A stretch of DNA of 64,000 nucleotides from Loxodes magnus (taxonomy: Eukaryota; Ciliophora; Karyorelictea; Loxodida; Loxodidae), in NCBI GenBank assembly GCA_946699065.1, contig CAMPDV010000077.1:620001-684000 (forward strand). Reading direction: 5' to 3'. A model generated the notes under the pieces. The model was not told the origin of the DNA. It made no database searches and worked only from the letters and a program-made list of their open reading frames with translations. Numbering within the stretch: position 1 is the first letter of the stretch; each line of letters begins with the position of its first letter. Below are positions 23,695 through 35,749 of this stretch, one piece after another. The translations under genes were made by a program, and so were the position numbers.

Positions 23695-24663
23695 ATGAAT
23701 GGAACGCAAATAGGTGAACAGAAGCCTTCAATAATAGAATTCGGAGATTCTATAATAAAATAAGCCAAAGAAAAATTTGAATTTGTTAAATTGATAAAAA
23801 AATGAAACCAATAGACGTTAAAAAATCCATAAAGTTCTTCTAAAGTTGCTTAGAAACTCTTTAGATTGAGAAAAGCAATTTTAGAAAGATTTGATAGCTA
23901 AAAAGTTTAGTTATAGGTAGAAAAGTAAATAAGCCGTCAAAATTAAAATAAATTAATAGGGAATTTATTTTTTTTAAATTTGATTCACTTATAGAAATAA
24001 AGATAGGAAAAATTATTTTTATATAAATAAGAGTTAAAATTAAAATAAAAAGCTATTATAGTAATAAAGTACTTAAATTTATATTTAACTGATACTAAGA
24101 TGTAAGAAACATAAAAATCAGGCGAGTAAATTGAGTTGAATCTAGGAAATTATTTTGATGTTTAGCATCTGAAAAATAGTTATATAGATAACCTTTAGAT
24201 AAAAAAATTATAGCTTAAAAAATAATTTAATGAATTAGCCATTTAGTTTTGAAGTATTAATATTTATTTAATTATGAAAAACAATTTTCTATCATGAGAA
24301 CTTAAATAATAAAATATCTGACTGATAAAAATAAAAATAATTTAGTAGTAAGTGTTATTAGGATTCTAAATAAATTAGAAGCAATTACGATTTGATCTTC
24401 CTCAAATATAAAATGTATCTAAATAAAAATGATTAAAAAATAAAAAATACTGAAAACAAAATTAGATGCTTTAATAAAACTAAGGTAAAAATATAAATTT
24501 AAATTTATTAGCGAAAAATGAATAAATTTTAAAAATATGTATAGTTATCCAATTTTTAATTTATCTAAACGCCAAAATTGTATAGAATGAGGGTAATAAT
24601 TACTTTAGATAAATAATTTTAGATTAAAAAGTTAATTTAAAGATTAAATAATTAAGCACGTGA
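23695..24663 (+). CDS. Unrecognised protein, 322 aa
   Basis: A single frame from ATG 23695 (MNGTQIGEQKPSIIEFGDSI) to TGA 24661. It continues KQAKEKFEFVKLIKKW, LRKAILERFDSQKVQLQVEK, TDTKMQETQKSGEQIELNLG and NYFDVQHLKNSYIDNLQIKK, with further coding character to the end. Several in-frame TGA codons read as Trp. It is Gln/Lys/Leu-rich with a likely coiled-coil or helical region in the first third. It is preceded by about 1.8 kb of AT-rich DNA. No domain is recognised. Confidence 0.5.
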
Positions 24664-25879
24664 ATCCCAGGAGAAACCATAATCTAAATTTTTATTAGCA
24701 AAAAATGAAATAAGCAATAATTGATTAATAGGTTTCAACACAAATTCAATATAGGATAAAAATGTAATTAAGATGAAAAAGTTTTGTTTCGAAATTATTA
24801 AATAATTTATAAGTTTCTATTTTAGTATAATTCACTTTATTTTACCAAATTTATATAATTATCCTTTATTAAATTTAAACGACATCAGTTTTACTTTAAA
24901 TATTTTAAAAAGTTCTATTTGGATAATTATAATAAACAAATTAAAAAATGTAGCATTCAAATTTAAATAAAATTAAATATGCAAAAGAAGCAACAAGATA
25001 GATTAATTAAATAAAGGCATTAATTAAATCTATTAATAAATAATAGCTCTTAAAAGGCTTTAAAAAAGCAAAATTATGAAATTTAAGTTATCTTAAAAGT
25101 ATTCTTTAAATAAAAGAAAAATATTTCTAAAATTACTTCAAGGTTGTAATACACAAAAAAATGTCCTAATTAAATATTAATTTTTTTTTCTTACCAGTTT
25201 TTATGCTGAAAAATATCAAACATTATTTCTCATCAAAAATTTGCTTTAAAATCTATTTTTATTCTAGAAGAAAAAAGTTTTACTTCCTAAATATTTTAAT
25301 TTCAACAATCATTGAAGTTAGTTAACTTATTTAATATTGAATAACAAGTTATCAAACAGAAGCCACTAAAATAGAACCCCTTTATTTATAAATGGTTATA
25401 AGAAATAATATTAATAAGCATCATTAACAAATTTTAAAGCATGTATTTTTTCTTTGTTATGACAAATGCTAAAATGAAGAAATTTTTTTAATCTTTTGAT
25501 ATTATGATAAACTAAGAAATAATAAATTTAGAAATCAATCTGCTTTATTAAAATATATGAATTATTAAAAAATATAGTATTATTTGTAAATAAACTAAAG
25601 AAAATGTAGAAATTTAATTAATATTAGCATTTTTAGCATTATGTCCTAAAGAAAATCCAAAAAGATATTTAATTTTAAAATAATTTATGGGAATTTGAAT
25701 AAATTTCATTAGAAAATAACCCACTAAAATAAAAGGACATCGATTAATAAAATCTTCTCATTGAAATTTACTCTCTAGAAGCAGAAAATATCTAAAAGTA
25801 ATTCTAAGACTTAAATTAACGAATCGATTCTCTAACTTATAATATGCAATAACTATAAAATGAAAATAAATTAATATAA
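24664..25879. other. AT-rich interval, coding potential unclear
   Basis: No frame stands out clearly. Short stretches with weak coding character occur around 24950-25100 and 25600-25800 on the plus strand, but they lack motifs and cannot be separated from chance under a code without stops. Confidence 0.4.
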
Positions 25880-26484
25880 ATGGAATTATGCACCAATGCC
25901 TATATGTCTCAATTTAACTAAGAATTGGAAAGAATAGAGCAAAAGATAAAAGAATATAATAATTAAAATAATACAGAATAACTTCTTTTCCTCCACAATA
26001 ATCCATGGTCATAGAATAATAGAAATCTAAAATTTTTCGAATAAGAAAAAAATAAAAAAATGTTTTAAAGAGCGAGAAAGCAGGCGATAAATGAAAGAAC
26101 TGCAAGAAAAGATGCTTCTACTGTTTTAAGACGGAATATTTATAAAAATTGTAGATAACTAAATAAAAGAAAGTTTTAGAAAATAAGAAATTTTGGAAAA
26201 AAATAGCCAAACTATACTTCACTGCAAGTAGAGAAATATTCAAAGAAAATTATTCGATGGAGACCAATTTCTAGAAGATATTGCTAACTCTTACGAGAGA
26301 AGGATTAGACTAATTTTTGAAAAAGAAAAGACTGGAGCAAGATTCAAATGTAAAGAAAGAACAAATTGCAACAAGAAGATATGTAATTGAATAAATTAAT
26401 CATAAAGAAGAAACTACATAAAGGATTATTAACAACATTTGGAGTTACTGTGATTAACCGAAATAAAGGTAGATATCATGTTAA
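25880..26484 (+). CDS. Unrecognised protein, 3' part interrupted by a retroelement insertion
   Basis: ATG 25880 gives MELCTNAYMSQFNQELERIE, then NNPWSQNNRNLKFFEQEKNK, RKQAINERTARKDASTVLRR, SLQVEKYSKKIIRWRPISRR, NFWKRKDWSKIQMQRKNK (W at TGA and TGG) and FGVTVINRNKGRYHV, all in one frame of about 200 codons. The frame reaches GGTAGATATCATGTTAA, which is the target duplication of the insertion at 26485-27446. The gene may have continued past the insertion at 27464. It is basic and charged, with no recognised family. Confidence 0.5.
26468..26484. repeat. Left copy of a 17-bp target-site duplication
   Basis: GGTAGATATCATGTTAA occurs here and again at 27447-27463, flanking the inserted element. 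Immediately inside this copy is the AAATTAAATTAAA run, which on the minus strand is the element's (TTTAA)n tail. Confidence 0.8.
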
Positions 26485-27446
26485 ATTAAATTAAATTAAA
26501 GTTATTCAGAGAAGGGATTGTTTTCTTAATAGTTTCCTACTCCCTATCCAACTGATAGGTACTTGAACTCTTGGTGGTCTGTTCCTCCAGTCACTTTCAA
26601 GTCTTCGCAGTGGATTGCTCCGAATATTGCTTTTCTTCCTATAAATATTCCCACTGCTAGTTGGGTAGAATTAGGTTAATTCGTTTCAAATTTTCTTTTT
26701 TATCTCTTTTCTTTATCTGCATTTCCTTCAGAGATGGTTTATTCTTCCACAGATAAAGCATTTTTTCTTAAAGTATCTTTCTTTAGTTAATTCAATTTGT
26801 TTATTCTAGACCTCTTCCAACTCCATTGGAACGGAGTGTGCTGTCTAGATCTTGATATCATTCTTGATATTCTCCATTTTAAGGTTAATATTGTTTTCAA
26901 TTTTCTCTAACTTGATGTGCATGTTCTCGTTCATATCATATAGCTATTCCAACTGCCTGCCGAATTCGTCAATTCGAATATTCATGGCAGCTTAGTTTTT
27001 GTTTCTAGGAGCATGGGTTTCCTCATCTTCTAAATGCTCTTGCTGTTCTTAAGCTAGTTCTTCAATCTGTTTTTCCAGGTCTTTATTTTTTCCTATTAAT
27101 GCTAAGATAAGCTTAGCCATTTCCTCCTTCGTCATTCCTAAGATTTGTTCTTTATTGAGATCTCCGAGGTCCATGTAGGGGTTGAATGTCCTAATCTAGG
27201 CCTGAAAGTTACTAATCTTTTGCTTCTTGGGAAGGTCCTCAGTCGATATTGTTGCATGTTAGTGTTTCTAGGGTTGTCTGGGGGGTGTTGTTTAGAGTTG
27301 CTCCTATATGGTTTAAGAAGAAGGTTTGGTTTTGGAAGATGACGTGTGGTGTTTAGAAATTTAGGTTTCCTGCTTCCTCTCTTCCTTTTTAGCTTAGAAA
27401 GAGGTGGTATAGAAGCCCTTTTTGAAACCTTCTACCATATTTTATG
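26485..27446 (-). mobile_element. Short non-LTR retroelement insertion encoding an ORF1/gag-like protein
   Basis: A 0.96-kb insertion, richer in G+C than its surroundings, bounded by a 17-bp direct duplication. On the minus strand the 3' end is (TTTAA)n, the same tail as the LINE at 37.6-41.2 kb, so it was probably mobilised by that family. The minus strand encodes a long coiled-coil segment (EEMAKLILALIGKNKDLEKQ onward) and a CCHC zinc knuckle, CFICGRINHLWRKC, whose W is TGA. That order is usual for LINE ORF1 or gag nucleic-acid-binding proteins. No polymerase is present, so it is an incomplete or non-autonomous copy. The intact duplication suggests fairly recent insertion. Confidence 0.7.
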
Positions 27447-27463
27447 GGTAGATATCATGTTAA
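27447..27463. repeat. Right copy of the 17-bp target-site duplication
   Basis: Identical to 26468-26484. The sequence that follows (AATTTATTATTATATTTC) would have been continuous with the interrupted host sequence. Confidence 0.8.
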
Positions 27464-27792
27464 TAATTTATTATTATATTTCATATCTAAATCGGGAGCT
27501 TTCAAGTAATTTATATGCTTAATTTTGAAAATAAAAATTTAATTTTTTTAATAAGAAATTTTATCTTACTATTTGCTAAAATTTATTCAAATAATTTGAA
27601 ATGATAAGTTAAAAGACATAAATTGATTTTAATTAAGTGTTTAATAATATACAAAAATAAATATTATTATTCTTTTTTATTTTCTAGCTTTTGTAACAAA
27701 TAAAATTGATTAAATTAAACAGAAGTAAAAATGTAAATATTTAAGACGAACTTTCGTTAAAAATTAAATAAAAATAATAAAAAAATTACTTT

Positions 27793-28542
27793 ATGATTGA
27801 GATGCATAAACAGAAAGAAAAAGTAGCAAATTTCAAAATTAAAAATTAACTAGTAAACTTAGATAAAAAATGTGAAATAATTAGAAAGATTTTAAGAGCA
27901 AATACATAATTATTATATAAAATTTTATGAAAAAATGAAATGAAAGATTTCTTGAAAAATTATCTTCTTAAAAAGATTCATCTCAACCTAAATATGATCA
28001 GTAAGCAATGCTTTAAGAACTCAAAACTATGCAATAAAAACATTTTAAACGTTTAAGACATATTTAAGAGCTCGAAAGAAAAACTGAATACATGATGATT
28101 AATTTAAATGTACAAAAAAGTGAAAAATAAATAGGCAGTGAATATAAGAATCGATTAATTAGAAACAAAATTCAACCAACTTGAAGAGCTGACGGAAAGC
28201 ATATTCCTTTGAAATATCGATGATGATCCGATTGTTTTGGAGTAAAAACTTACAATAAATTGTATTCCCCTTAAGATATCTTAGCTTAATTAGGAGATTT
28301 AAAAATAACCTTTGAATCTTGCAAAAAACTGAAGAAATTAAAAAAAGATAAATTTCAGAATATAAATAATTAAGTTAACTATATTTAATTATAATTCTTT
28401 ACAATCTCTAAAATATAAACTTTATAAATAATAGATAAAAGAAGCACTAACTAATCTATAACTAATAGATGCATTTAATTATAAGGAAATGTCTATAGCT
28501 ATAATAATAAATTATTATTTTTGGTAAACCAATCAATGGTGA
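27793..28542 (+). CDS. Unrecognised protein, at least 249 aa
   Basis: One frame from ATG 27793 (MIEMHKQKEKVANFKIKNQL) to TGA 28540. Parts: VNLDKKCEIIRKILRANTQL, FNQLEELTESIFLWNIDDDP (W is TGA), IVLEQKLTINCIPLKISQLN and KEALTNLQLIDAFNYKEMSI. The frame remains open upstream, so an earlier start, or continuity with the gene at 25880 before the insertion, is possible. Mostly helical and Lys/Leu/Asn-rich. No known motif. Confidence 0.5.
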
Positions 28543-29059
28543 AACCACGTAAATTAATTCAAATTAATTACTTCATAAAATAAATAAAGGAAATTATAAT
28601 AAAATTAAATTAAAAAATAATAGCATTGGTAACCTTATAAATAATTTAGCTAAGGCTAAATAACTAATATTAAGAAGCTTAGTATTTTAAAAGTAACTAA
28701 TAAATTAAATTTTCCTTTCTTAAGTTAATCGTAATAAATAGATATCTATTACTACTACTATTACTATATATTTATTAGCATTAAACAATATTTCCATTAA
28801 AGAATTGAATGAACTACATTAGCTGAAAATTATCTTAGAATATTAGAAATATACAAAATATTTGAAAATAAAATATATGAACTATTGGGCTTGATGCACA
28901 GTTAGAATAAATGAATAAAAGAAATATAGATCTAATCCCTAATATAGCAAACTATGGTAAATTTATTTATCTCAAGTATTTGAATAGCATCTTTATTTTG
29001 GATATAAGATTGAATAATAGAATCTACAAGTTAAAACTTAATTATTTAATTATTTAATT

Positions 29060-29992
29060 AATTTTAACTATAAGGGTTAGGGTCATCTTTAATTAGATGA
29101 AATGTTTCCTCAAATTAAAGACAACAAAAGTTTTTATATTCAATACTATTCTGTACATGTTTTCATCTGAATCAATTTTAAACTGAGATAATTCTTCTTT
29201 CTCTTCAATAAGCTCATAGAATTGTTCTTCCATCTTCTTGTAATTTTTCTCCAGCCTTCTAAACAAATTCTAAGGTCATTTTTGTCCTTTTAAAGCTATT
29301 TATTCTGTTACTATTAATTACCAAGATCCTGTTTGATTAGTGTCACACTTGAACCATCTAATATCAGCTTCTTTCTGTAAATACCTCCAAAGTAGTTACA
29401 ATATAGCCTCCTCGATGTTCCAAATTATTTACGGAGCTGCTCAAACACTCTTCTTCACTTCAGACATTACCTCCAAAAATTTTCAGCCTTTTGACAACAA
29501 TAGCAACGTTTTATTAAAGGCTTGAATTTAAATTTAGATTCTGTTTACATTTTTTCAATTTCCATCTTATCTGTTTGAGGTTAGTTTTTTTTGATTGGTA
29601 ATCGAATTTCTTCTTTAATTTTCTATTGATTTGCTTCTAGGTTTTTTTCTAAAAGTTCAAATTAGGAAGTTAAGGCTTCAATTTAAAACTAAACTTTACT
29701 TACCAAGTCTTGATCTTCTTTTTTTCTATCTTACAAAAGAAGCGAAGATTCAAGTTTTCCGCCATAAGGATCTATATTTTGGTATTCATTTTCTCAATTA
29801 ATGAATAAAGCTAAATAATGTCTTATTCGTGGGGTTTCTCAAGCTTTTTCAGTTACTAGGAAATTCAGTATTTCCCAATCCTTAACAGGAGTAGATTTAT
29901 CTTTTTTGAATTCTTGGTTCTTGTTAGTTAACTGAGACTTAAGATTGATCTTTAAGATTAGAATTTAAGGTTTAGATTCCCGAGTTTTCCAT
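29060..29992 (-). CDS. Protein with a WWE-like domain and a coiled coil
   Basis: ATG 29992 (MENSGIQTLNSNLKDQS) begins the region. Strong coding parts are STPVKDWEILNFLVTEKAWE, RHYLALFINWENEYQNIDPY (several W are TGA) and a coiled coil, QIEALTSQFELLEKNLEANQ. Farther on comes EADIRWFKCDTNQTGSWQLI, then an acidic helix and YSIEYKNFCCLQFEETFHLI near 29120. W-(F)K-D-x-N-x-G-x-W followed by Y-x-I-x-(F/Y) is the pattern of WWE domains, which bind poly(ADP-ribose) or ubiquitin-system partners. Two or three frame changes imply introns. The last part of the domain is in a different frame, so the call is tentative. The 3' end is uncertain. Confidence 0.45.
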
Positions 29993-30305
29993 TTTTTTAA
30001 TACTAAAATATAGAATAACTTAATTATTTATAGTTCACATAACTAATAATTAAAATATAATTAAGCAAGACTTATAAGCTTAGAATAGCAAAAAGAAACT
30101 TAGAACATTAAAACTATAGTGGGGTAATTATTTCTAAAGAGCTTAAGATTTCTTTAATTTAAGATTATTTTTGATATTAAATATAGTAATATAACTAAAT
30201 CATTTTAATTATCTTTTAACTTTAACTCTTTTAATTGCTTTAGATGTAATCTAGCTTAATCACTTTTTTAATTTTAGTTAATCTTAAAATTTGAAAGCCA
30301 AATAA

Positions 30306-30913
30306 AATGGAAAATATTAAGCCACAACTAAAGAAACACTTATCTATATCAAAAGTAAAGACTAGCAAATATTTATAAAATAAAGAAGAGATGAAAGATA
30401 AATTTTTCTATTTAAAATAACTAAATTGATGCAAGATTCTTATTTTATAGCTAAATAGAAAGAAGAAATCAAGAGAAGGCTTTAACGTATCTACTTCTGA
30501 TTAATTAAGAATGAAATTACCTTTTAATCCTACAAAAAATAATTTTTAAAGCATGACACTGACATTATTCAGAGCGTGAAAAGAAATGGATTCTGAATTA
30601 TCTTTCAATCAAAAATAAATATGGAAAAAAGGTGATATGGTCCAATATTCTAATTAGAGAAGAACTAGTTCAGTGACTTAAAAATGAGTTAATCTTAGAA
30701 ACTTTGAAAGCTTCCTAAAATTTTATCAAGTCTGATGACGTTTTTAAAAGAACCGGAATTTTACTCAGCATTTGAAATTTCGAAAAAAAACAAGACTTCT
30801 TTCAAATACTAATTTAAACTTAGTTACTTTTAGTTCTTAAAGAAGTAGAGTTTATGTATATCTTATATTAAAATAAAGAATATTGTGAGTATTATTTATT
30901 TAGATACTAGAAA
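30306..30913 (+). CDS. Unrecognised basic protein; 3' part lies in the large inverted repeat
   Basis: ATG 30306 gives MENIKPQLKKHLSISKVKTS, continuing KSREGFNVSTSDQLRMKLPF, FRAWKEMDSELSFNQKQIWK and KKGDMVQYSNQRRTSSVTQK (W is TGA), in one frame to about 30790. It then approaches the left arm of the 2.23-kb inverted repeat at 30914. Sequence inside the arm also reads as coding in this direction (for example KKAERKKANKKLQKFLKINQ near 31420), so the gene probably continues into the arm. A different gene start (47575, minus) enters the other arm at the matching point. Confidence 0.45.
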
Positions 30914-33145
30914 AACTTTATAAAAATCGATCTAAATAGTCAATAAGAATTAATTTGATTTATAAAATTAGTTCTACTAATCAAATTATATTCAAAACGT
31001 ACCAGTTAAAGACGAAAAATAAGATATTTTGAGAATTAAAAAAATTTCCAATAACTGATTAGAGATTTAATCATAATTCCATTAAAAAGCTTTAGATAAA
31101 GACTAATTTTGAATAATAAAAATTCTATTTAACCGTTACGCTCATCATTAGTAATAGAAATAAATATAAATAAAATCTATAAATATTTGCATTTTGAATA
31201 ATATCATACTGGTTTTTATATTTAAATCATTGAGATTTTTTTATTTTGATTTATTATTTAATGTTCCAGTAAATTCTTTATTAAAACAAAATTAGATATA
31301 CATTGGAATTTTAAAGAATTTATTAATTTTAATAAATTTTGCTCATCTTAAATATGAAGTAAAATATAAAGATTTGCTAGCACAATGGATTCTAAATATT
31401 ATTATAAAAAAAAGGCGGAAAGGAAAAAAGCAAATAAAAAATTATAGAAATTTTTGAAAATAAATTAAGCTAAATGAATACTAGACAGGATAATATTTTT
31501 TAAATGAAATAAAAATAATCAATAATCAATAAAAATATAAGAGTTTATTTAATTAAAATAGTTAGTTGTGAATAATATTGAAAAAAAAAATATATGAAAT
31601 ACTGAAAATTAAGAGTGAGAATTAATCATATTTATATTTATCTTATTATTACTTCAAAAGACATATAATTTTTTTTCTTAAAAATTTTTACTTTTTATAA
31701 AAATAGAATAATTATTATTAAAATTGAGAAATTCATTGCCATCAAATTCATAATTTTTTAAGTAAGTTATATGATTGCATGTTTAAAAAAACTCCAAATA
31801 CTTTTTCTAATTTGATTTTAAATAGTTAAATTTGGTAAAAAATTGAATAAGATGAAACAGGATAGAATAATAAAAATCCTAAAAATTAAAAAATGCTTCT
31901 AATTACCAGAATTTTACAAAAAATTAGTTTCAAATTTTGAATAAAAAAATTAAACAAATTGATTCATATATAGAACCTAAAATATATTAGATTAAATCAG
32001 TATAAATAAAAGTTTTGATAACTTAAAAATAATTTAAATTAGATTAAAAGAAAATAATTTAAATAACTTTTGCTTTTCATTAGATTCTGAATTTATTATA
32101 AATTATAATTGAGATTTATAAGAAACAGAAAAAGATTTAAAAAATAATAAATTAATATTAATATTAATGATTACTATTAAGGGATTTCGTTCAAAAAAAC
32201 TTAATTTAATTTTGTAAATTTATTTAAAAATGGTATCAATATTTCCTTATAAAAAATATATTTTATATCTTAAAAACTAAATAAAAAATAATATATTTGG
32301 TACTAAGTCTTTCTTGAGTATAGCTTTACTTTTCCATAATGAACTTATCTATTCTGTGACTTCGAGAAAAGCCTATAATTTCTGTTTGAAATTAAGTTAT
32401 GCTATAAAAAAATTTAAGTTTCTATCCACGAATTTATAAAGGAATGAAGCTTAAATAGTGTCATGCTTCATTAATAGAAAGTATGTCAACTTTGTATTAC
32501 AGAGTAAACTGCTAAATACTTAATTGTTTAGTGGAAATTGAATTCATATTATAATAAGTAAACTTTAATGCGTTTTTATTTTATCCTCCTTTAAGAATTT
32601 TGTCATATATTCAGAGAACTTTTGACCATTTTAAATTTAGATAAGAAGCAAACTTGGAGTTTATCTTATTGTATTTCTATAGTTCATTATAAAGAATAAA
32701 GTCAATGAGTCATATTCTTATAATAATTATCTATCTATTTTAATTGGTACTGAATTTCTTAAGGTACAATTTAGTATACAAGACAAAGTAATAAACCTAT
32801 TTTCTATTGTTGTGAGTGATTCTATTCTTCCATGGTTTGATCAAAGTATTGAACGAATTATAATTTTTAAAATTATACTTCTTTAATAAATCTTCAATAT
32901 CAATATTTTACAGTTTAAATTATGTTATGATGAGTCAAAAATCCTTAATTCATTTATGCTTCTTTTAAATTTCTCTTGCCATTTTGTGTTAGTATAGTCT
33001 AATAAGTAAAATGAATTTGAACTTAATCATTTTCGATATTTAATCTAATGTATCTCAGTTACAATTTTATTATCAATTTTATAGTTCATTTAATTAAATT
33101 GTCTAACTAGCTTAATTTTATTTTTAACATTTAGAAATTGACTGA
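30914..33145. repeat. Left arm of a 2.23-kb inverted repeat
   Basis: The reverse complement of 45050-47281, the same length (2232 bp) with roughly 99 % identity by eye. The few differences include two adjacent bases near 31012, one at 31483 and one near 31415. Similarity stops sharply at both ends. The arm contains the 3' part of the minus-strand gene that starts near 34530 and, from the outer side, the probable 3' part of the plus-strand gene at 30306. Confidence 0.92.
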
Positions 33146-34530
33146 ATAGTTTAATTTCAATATCGCGGTCTTCCATTTATTCTAAAACTCCTACTCCGCT
33201 ATACGCGCCAGACTAGAATCAAACTCAACAGAACAAAGCTCGTTTCCTTCTCTGGTTGAGCGCTCTAAATTTTTGTATAATCTTACTAATAAATCTGAGC
33301 TAGAATAATCAAAGTTCTTAACACTACTTAATATTCTAAAATATTTGGATCATCTGGCAAAGTTCCCAGAAGAGCTGGCAGTTGCTCATATATGAGATTT
33401 TCTTATTATCGCAAGACAGTTCTACTTTTTCAAGAGTTTACAAATACCCAATTTAAAAGTGCTTTGCAAAAATACCTCGGAACAGTTCCTAATAAGTGAG
33501 TTCTGAAAAATTGTTTTTCTCTTAAACTTCATTTTTGAAGAAAAAAGTTTGGGACTTCTAGAGTAAGTTAGGGTTAGTTATTTTTATATATCAAACTTCT
33601 AAATTAATTAGAAACCATTCAAACTTATCTAGCCTTATTATATATTTTTGACTATTTTAGAATTAATTAGAGTCTTCCTTTTTCTATAATCTTTTTTTTA
33701 AATTTTCTATTTATATGAAAGTAATTTTCAATCTTGTTTGAAATCAGCAGCAAAATTTAGCAAAATTTAATCAAAGGTTTAGGAAACTGCAAAGTAAAAT
33801 TACTTATCTTTTAACTTTATTGCTAGTTGTTGTTCTTATACTACATCATGAAATAGCACTTTTTTAAATTTAGAAGGAAACTTCTAGATAACTCTTATTC
33901 AGAAGCTTTTTAAAGATTAGAAATTTATAAATTCTAATATTTTAATATTCTCTTCTTTTAAACTTCTAAGCATTACAAAGTATTTGGTACATCTATATAA
34001 AGATTTGTTCTTAGTTTGAGTTGATATTCTTAAGTTTATTTAGTTGCAATTTAATTAAAAATTAGCTTTAATTTTTAGTAGTATTTGTTTAATACCTACA
34101 TTGATTATGATTAATTGATAAACTAATAAATAACTATATGGTTTATAATTTGAACACATTAAGAATTTGAAATAGATCTAGCATATATGGATATATTCCT
34201 TAATATTAGATATCTCTAATTTTATAAATGCTATTAGAGTATCTATTAATAATCATACAGTTGCTCATTAATTATTGTTTTAATAGAGCTAATTAATTTT
34301 AGAAGGTTATAATTAACTTTCTAATCTCTTAAATAGCTTTTAAACGATTTACAGCTAATATATTAAACTAAATTATCTCTTACTATATCATCAGCATTGC
34401 TTGCTTTTATGTAGTTATACAATCTTTTAAATTTAGATAGAGCATTTTATATTTAGTTGCTAAGTTATATTCAATTTGAGTCAATCAACTAAATTAAATT
34501 ATTTAATTTCGGAATCTTCAAACTTAAAGA
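32280..34530 (-). CDS. Unrecognised large protein (at least 700 aa)
   Basis: Coding character on the minus strand runs from about 34530 (FKFEDSEIKQFNLVDW) through ASNADDIVRDNLVQYISCKS, RTNLYIDVPNTLQCLEVQKK, NNFSELTYQELFRGIFAKHF and ISYMSNCQLFWELCQMIQIF. It continues through EQMEDRDIEIKLFSQFLNVK into the inverted-repeat arm (YLLDYTNTKWQEKFKRSINE, LKEDKIKTH), ending near 32280. From about 33520 to 32570 it is a single frame. The G+C content is higher around 33180-33480. It is helical, Asn/Gln/Leu-rich, with no known domain. The second half is shared with the gene at 44640-47000 through the repeat arm. Confidence 0.5.
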
Positions 34531-35749
34531 ACAAAAAAAAGTAATAAAATATTATAAATAAAACTTATTTTGTTTTACTTAATATTTCTATTTATTTTAT
34601 TGCAGTTTAAGAATATATATCTTATTCGTCATTTAAACTAGATTTTATTAGTTGCTTCTTTGCTATTTTAATAATAAATTAAATTTAAAAATTTAATATA
34701 TTTTCAAGCAAAATTCTGCTTACATATTTTCATAACTGCTAATTCATATGATATATCTACTTACATATAAAGAGAATTTTAATTAACGAAATTTTTACAT
34801 TTTAATGAAATATTCCCATATTTAATACTGACAAATCCTTAAAAATTTACTTTTCATAAGCATTTTATTATATTCCTATCTTCATTAAAAAAATGTATAA
34901 TATGATATTTCACTATTTAAACTTTGCTATAAAATTATAAATTTAAATAGTTCCCAATAGTAAATTAAATTAAATTATGACTCCATTTGTAATAAATTTA
35001 TTTTTTATTTATTAAATATTTATCTGTTAAAATCCATTCTTATAGAAGTTAATATAGTTATAAAGTGAGATTATATTATTTTTATAGTTATTTCTAAAAA
35101 TGTTTATTATTTTATCAATATTTGTTTTTTCAATTATTCTAATTCCAGTATCCGTATATCATAGACACTTTTTATAAGTTTTTCATTTATATTATTTCGA
35201 AACAATATCAAATTTCGGTAATCATGGAAATATGTAATTTCTTTTAATTCATCTACTATGTTCTGAAAAATTTATTTCAGAACTAAGTTTAAAAATTAGA
35301 ATCGATTTTTTAATATTTTTGTACATTTTCTCAAACAATTTTTAATACTTATTATCTATATAGTGTAAATCCTAAATAGGAAAGCTCTTATTTTTGATAT
35401 ATTTGTATATTGTTTGACTATATACATTTATATTTATTATTATTCTTTATTTCCTTTTAAAGTTTTAATTTATTGCTTTTTATTTATATCTATTATAACT
35501 AAAACTCTTTGCTTTCTATGAGTTATATATCAAATAACCTAAATTTTACATATTTAAAATAAATACCAATTTTTAAAATTTTAGTAGCTTTTACAAACAA
35601 AATTAAAAATATCTGATAACATTTGAGGCTAATATTTCTAAATAAAACATAAATATAAATACAAATGTTTGATCTGTGATTAGTTTGGACACAGTTATAG
35701 CCTTTGTTAAAAGATTTGAAACTAGAAAATCTAAAATTTATAACGTCAA
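34531..35749. other. AT-rich interval, no gene seen
   Basis: About 1.2 kb of A+T-rich DNA with T-rich runs and no frame with coding character. It separates the start of the minus-strand gene ending near 32280 from the plus-strand coiled-coil gene and LINE. Confidence 0.5.

Noticed and set aside
27145-27342. Plus-strand 65-codon frame
   Set aside because: Antisense to the retroelement's coiled-coil and knuckle protein.
29068-29082. Telomere-like GGGTTAGGG
   Set aside because: Only one and a half repeats, inside sequence that reads as the 3' part of a gene.
29340-29525. Plus-strand 61-codon frame
   Set aside because: Antisense to the WWE-like gene.
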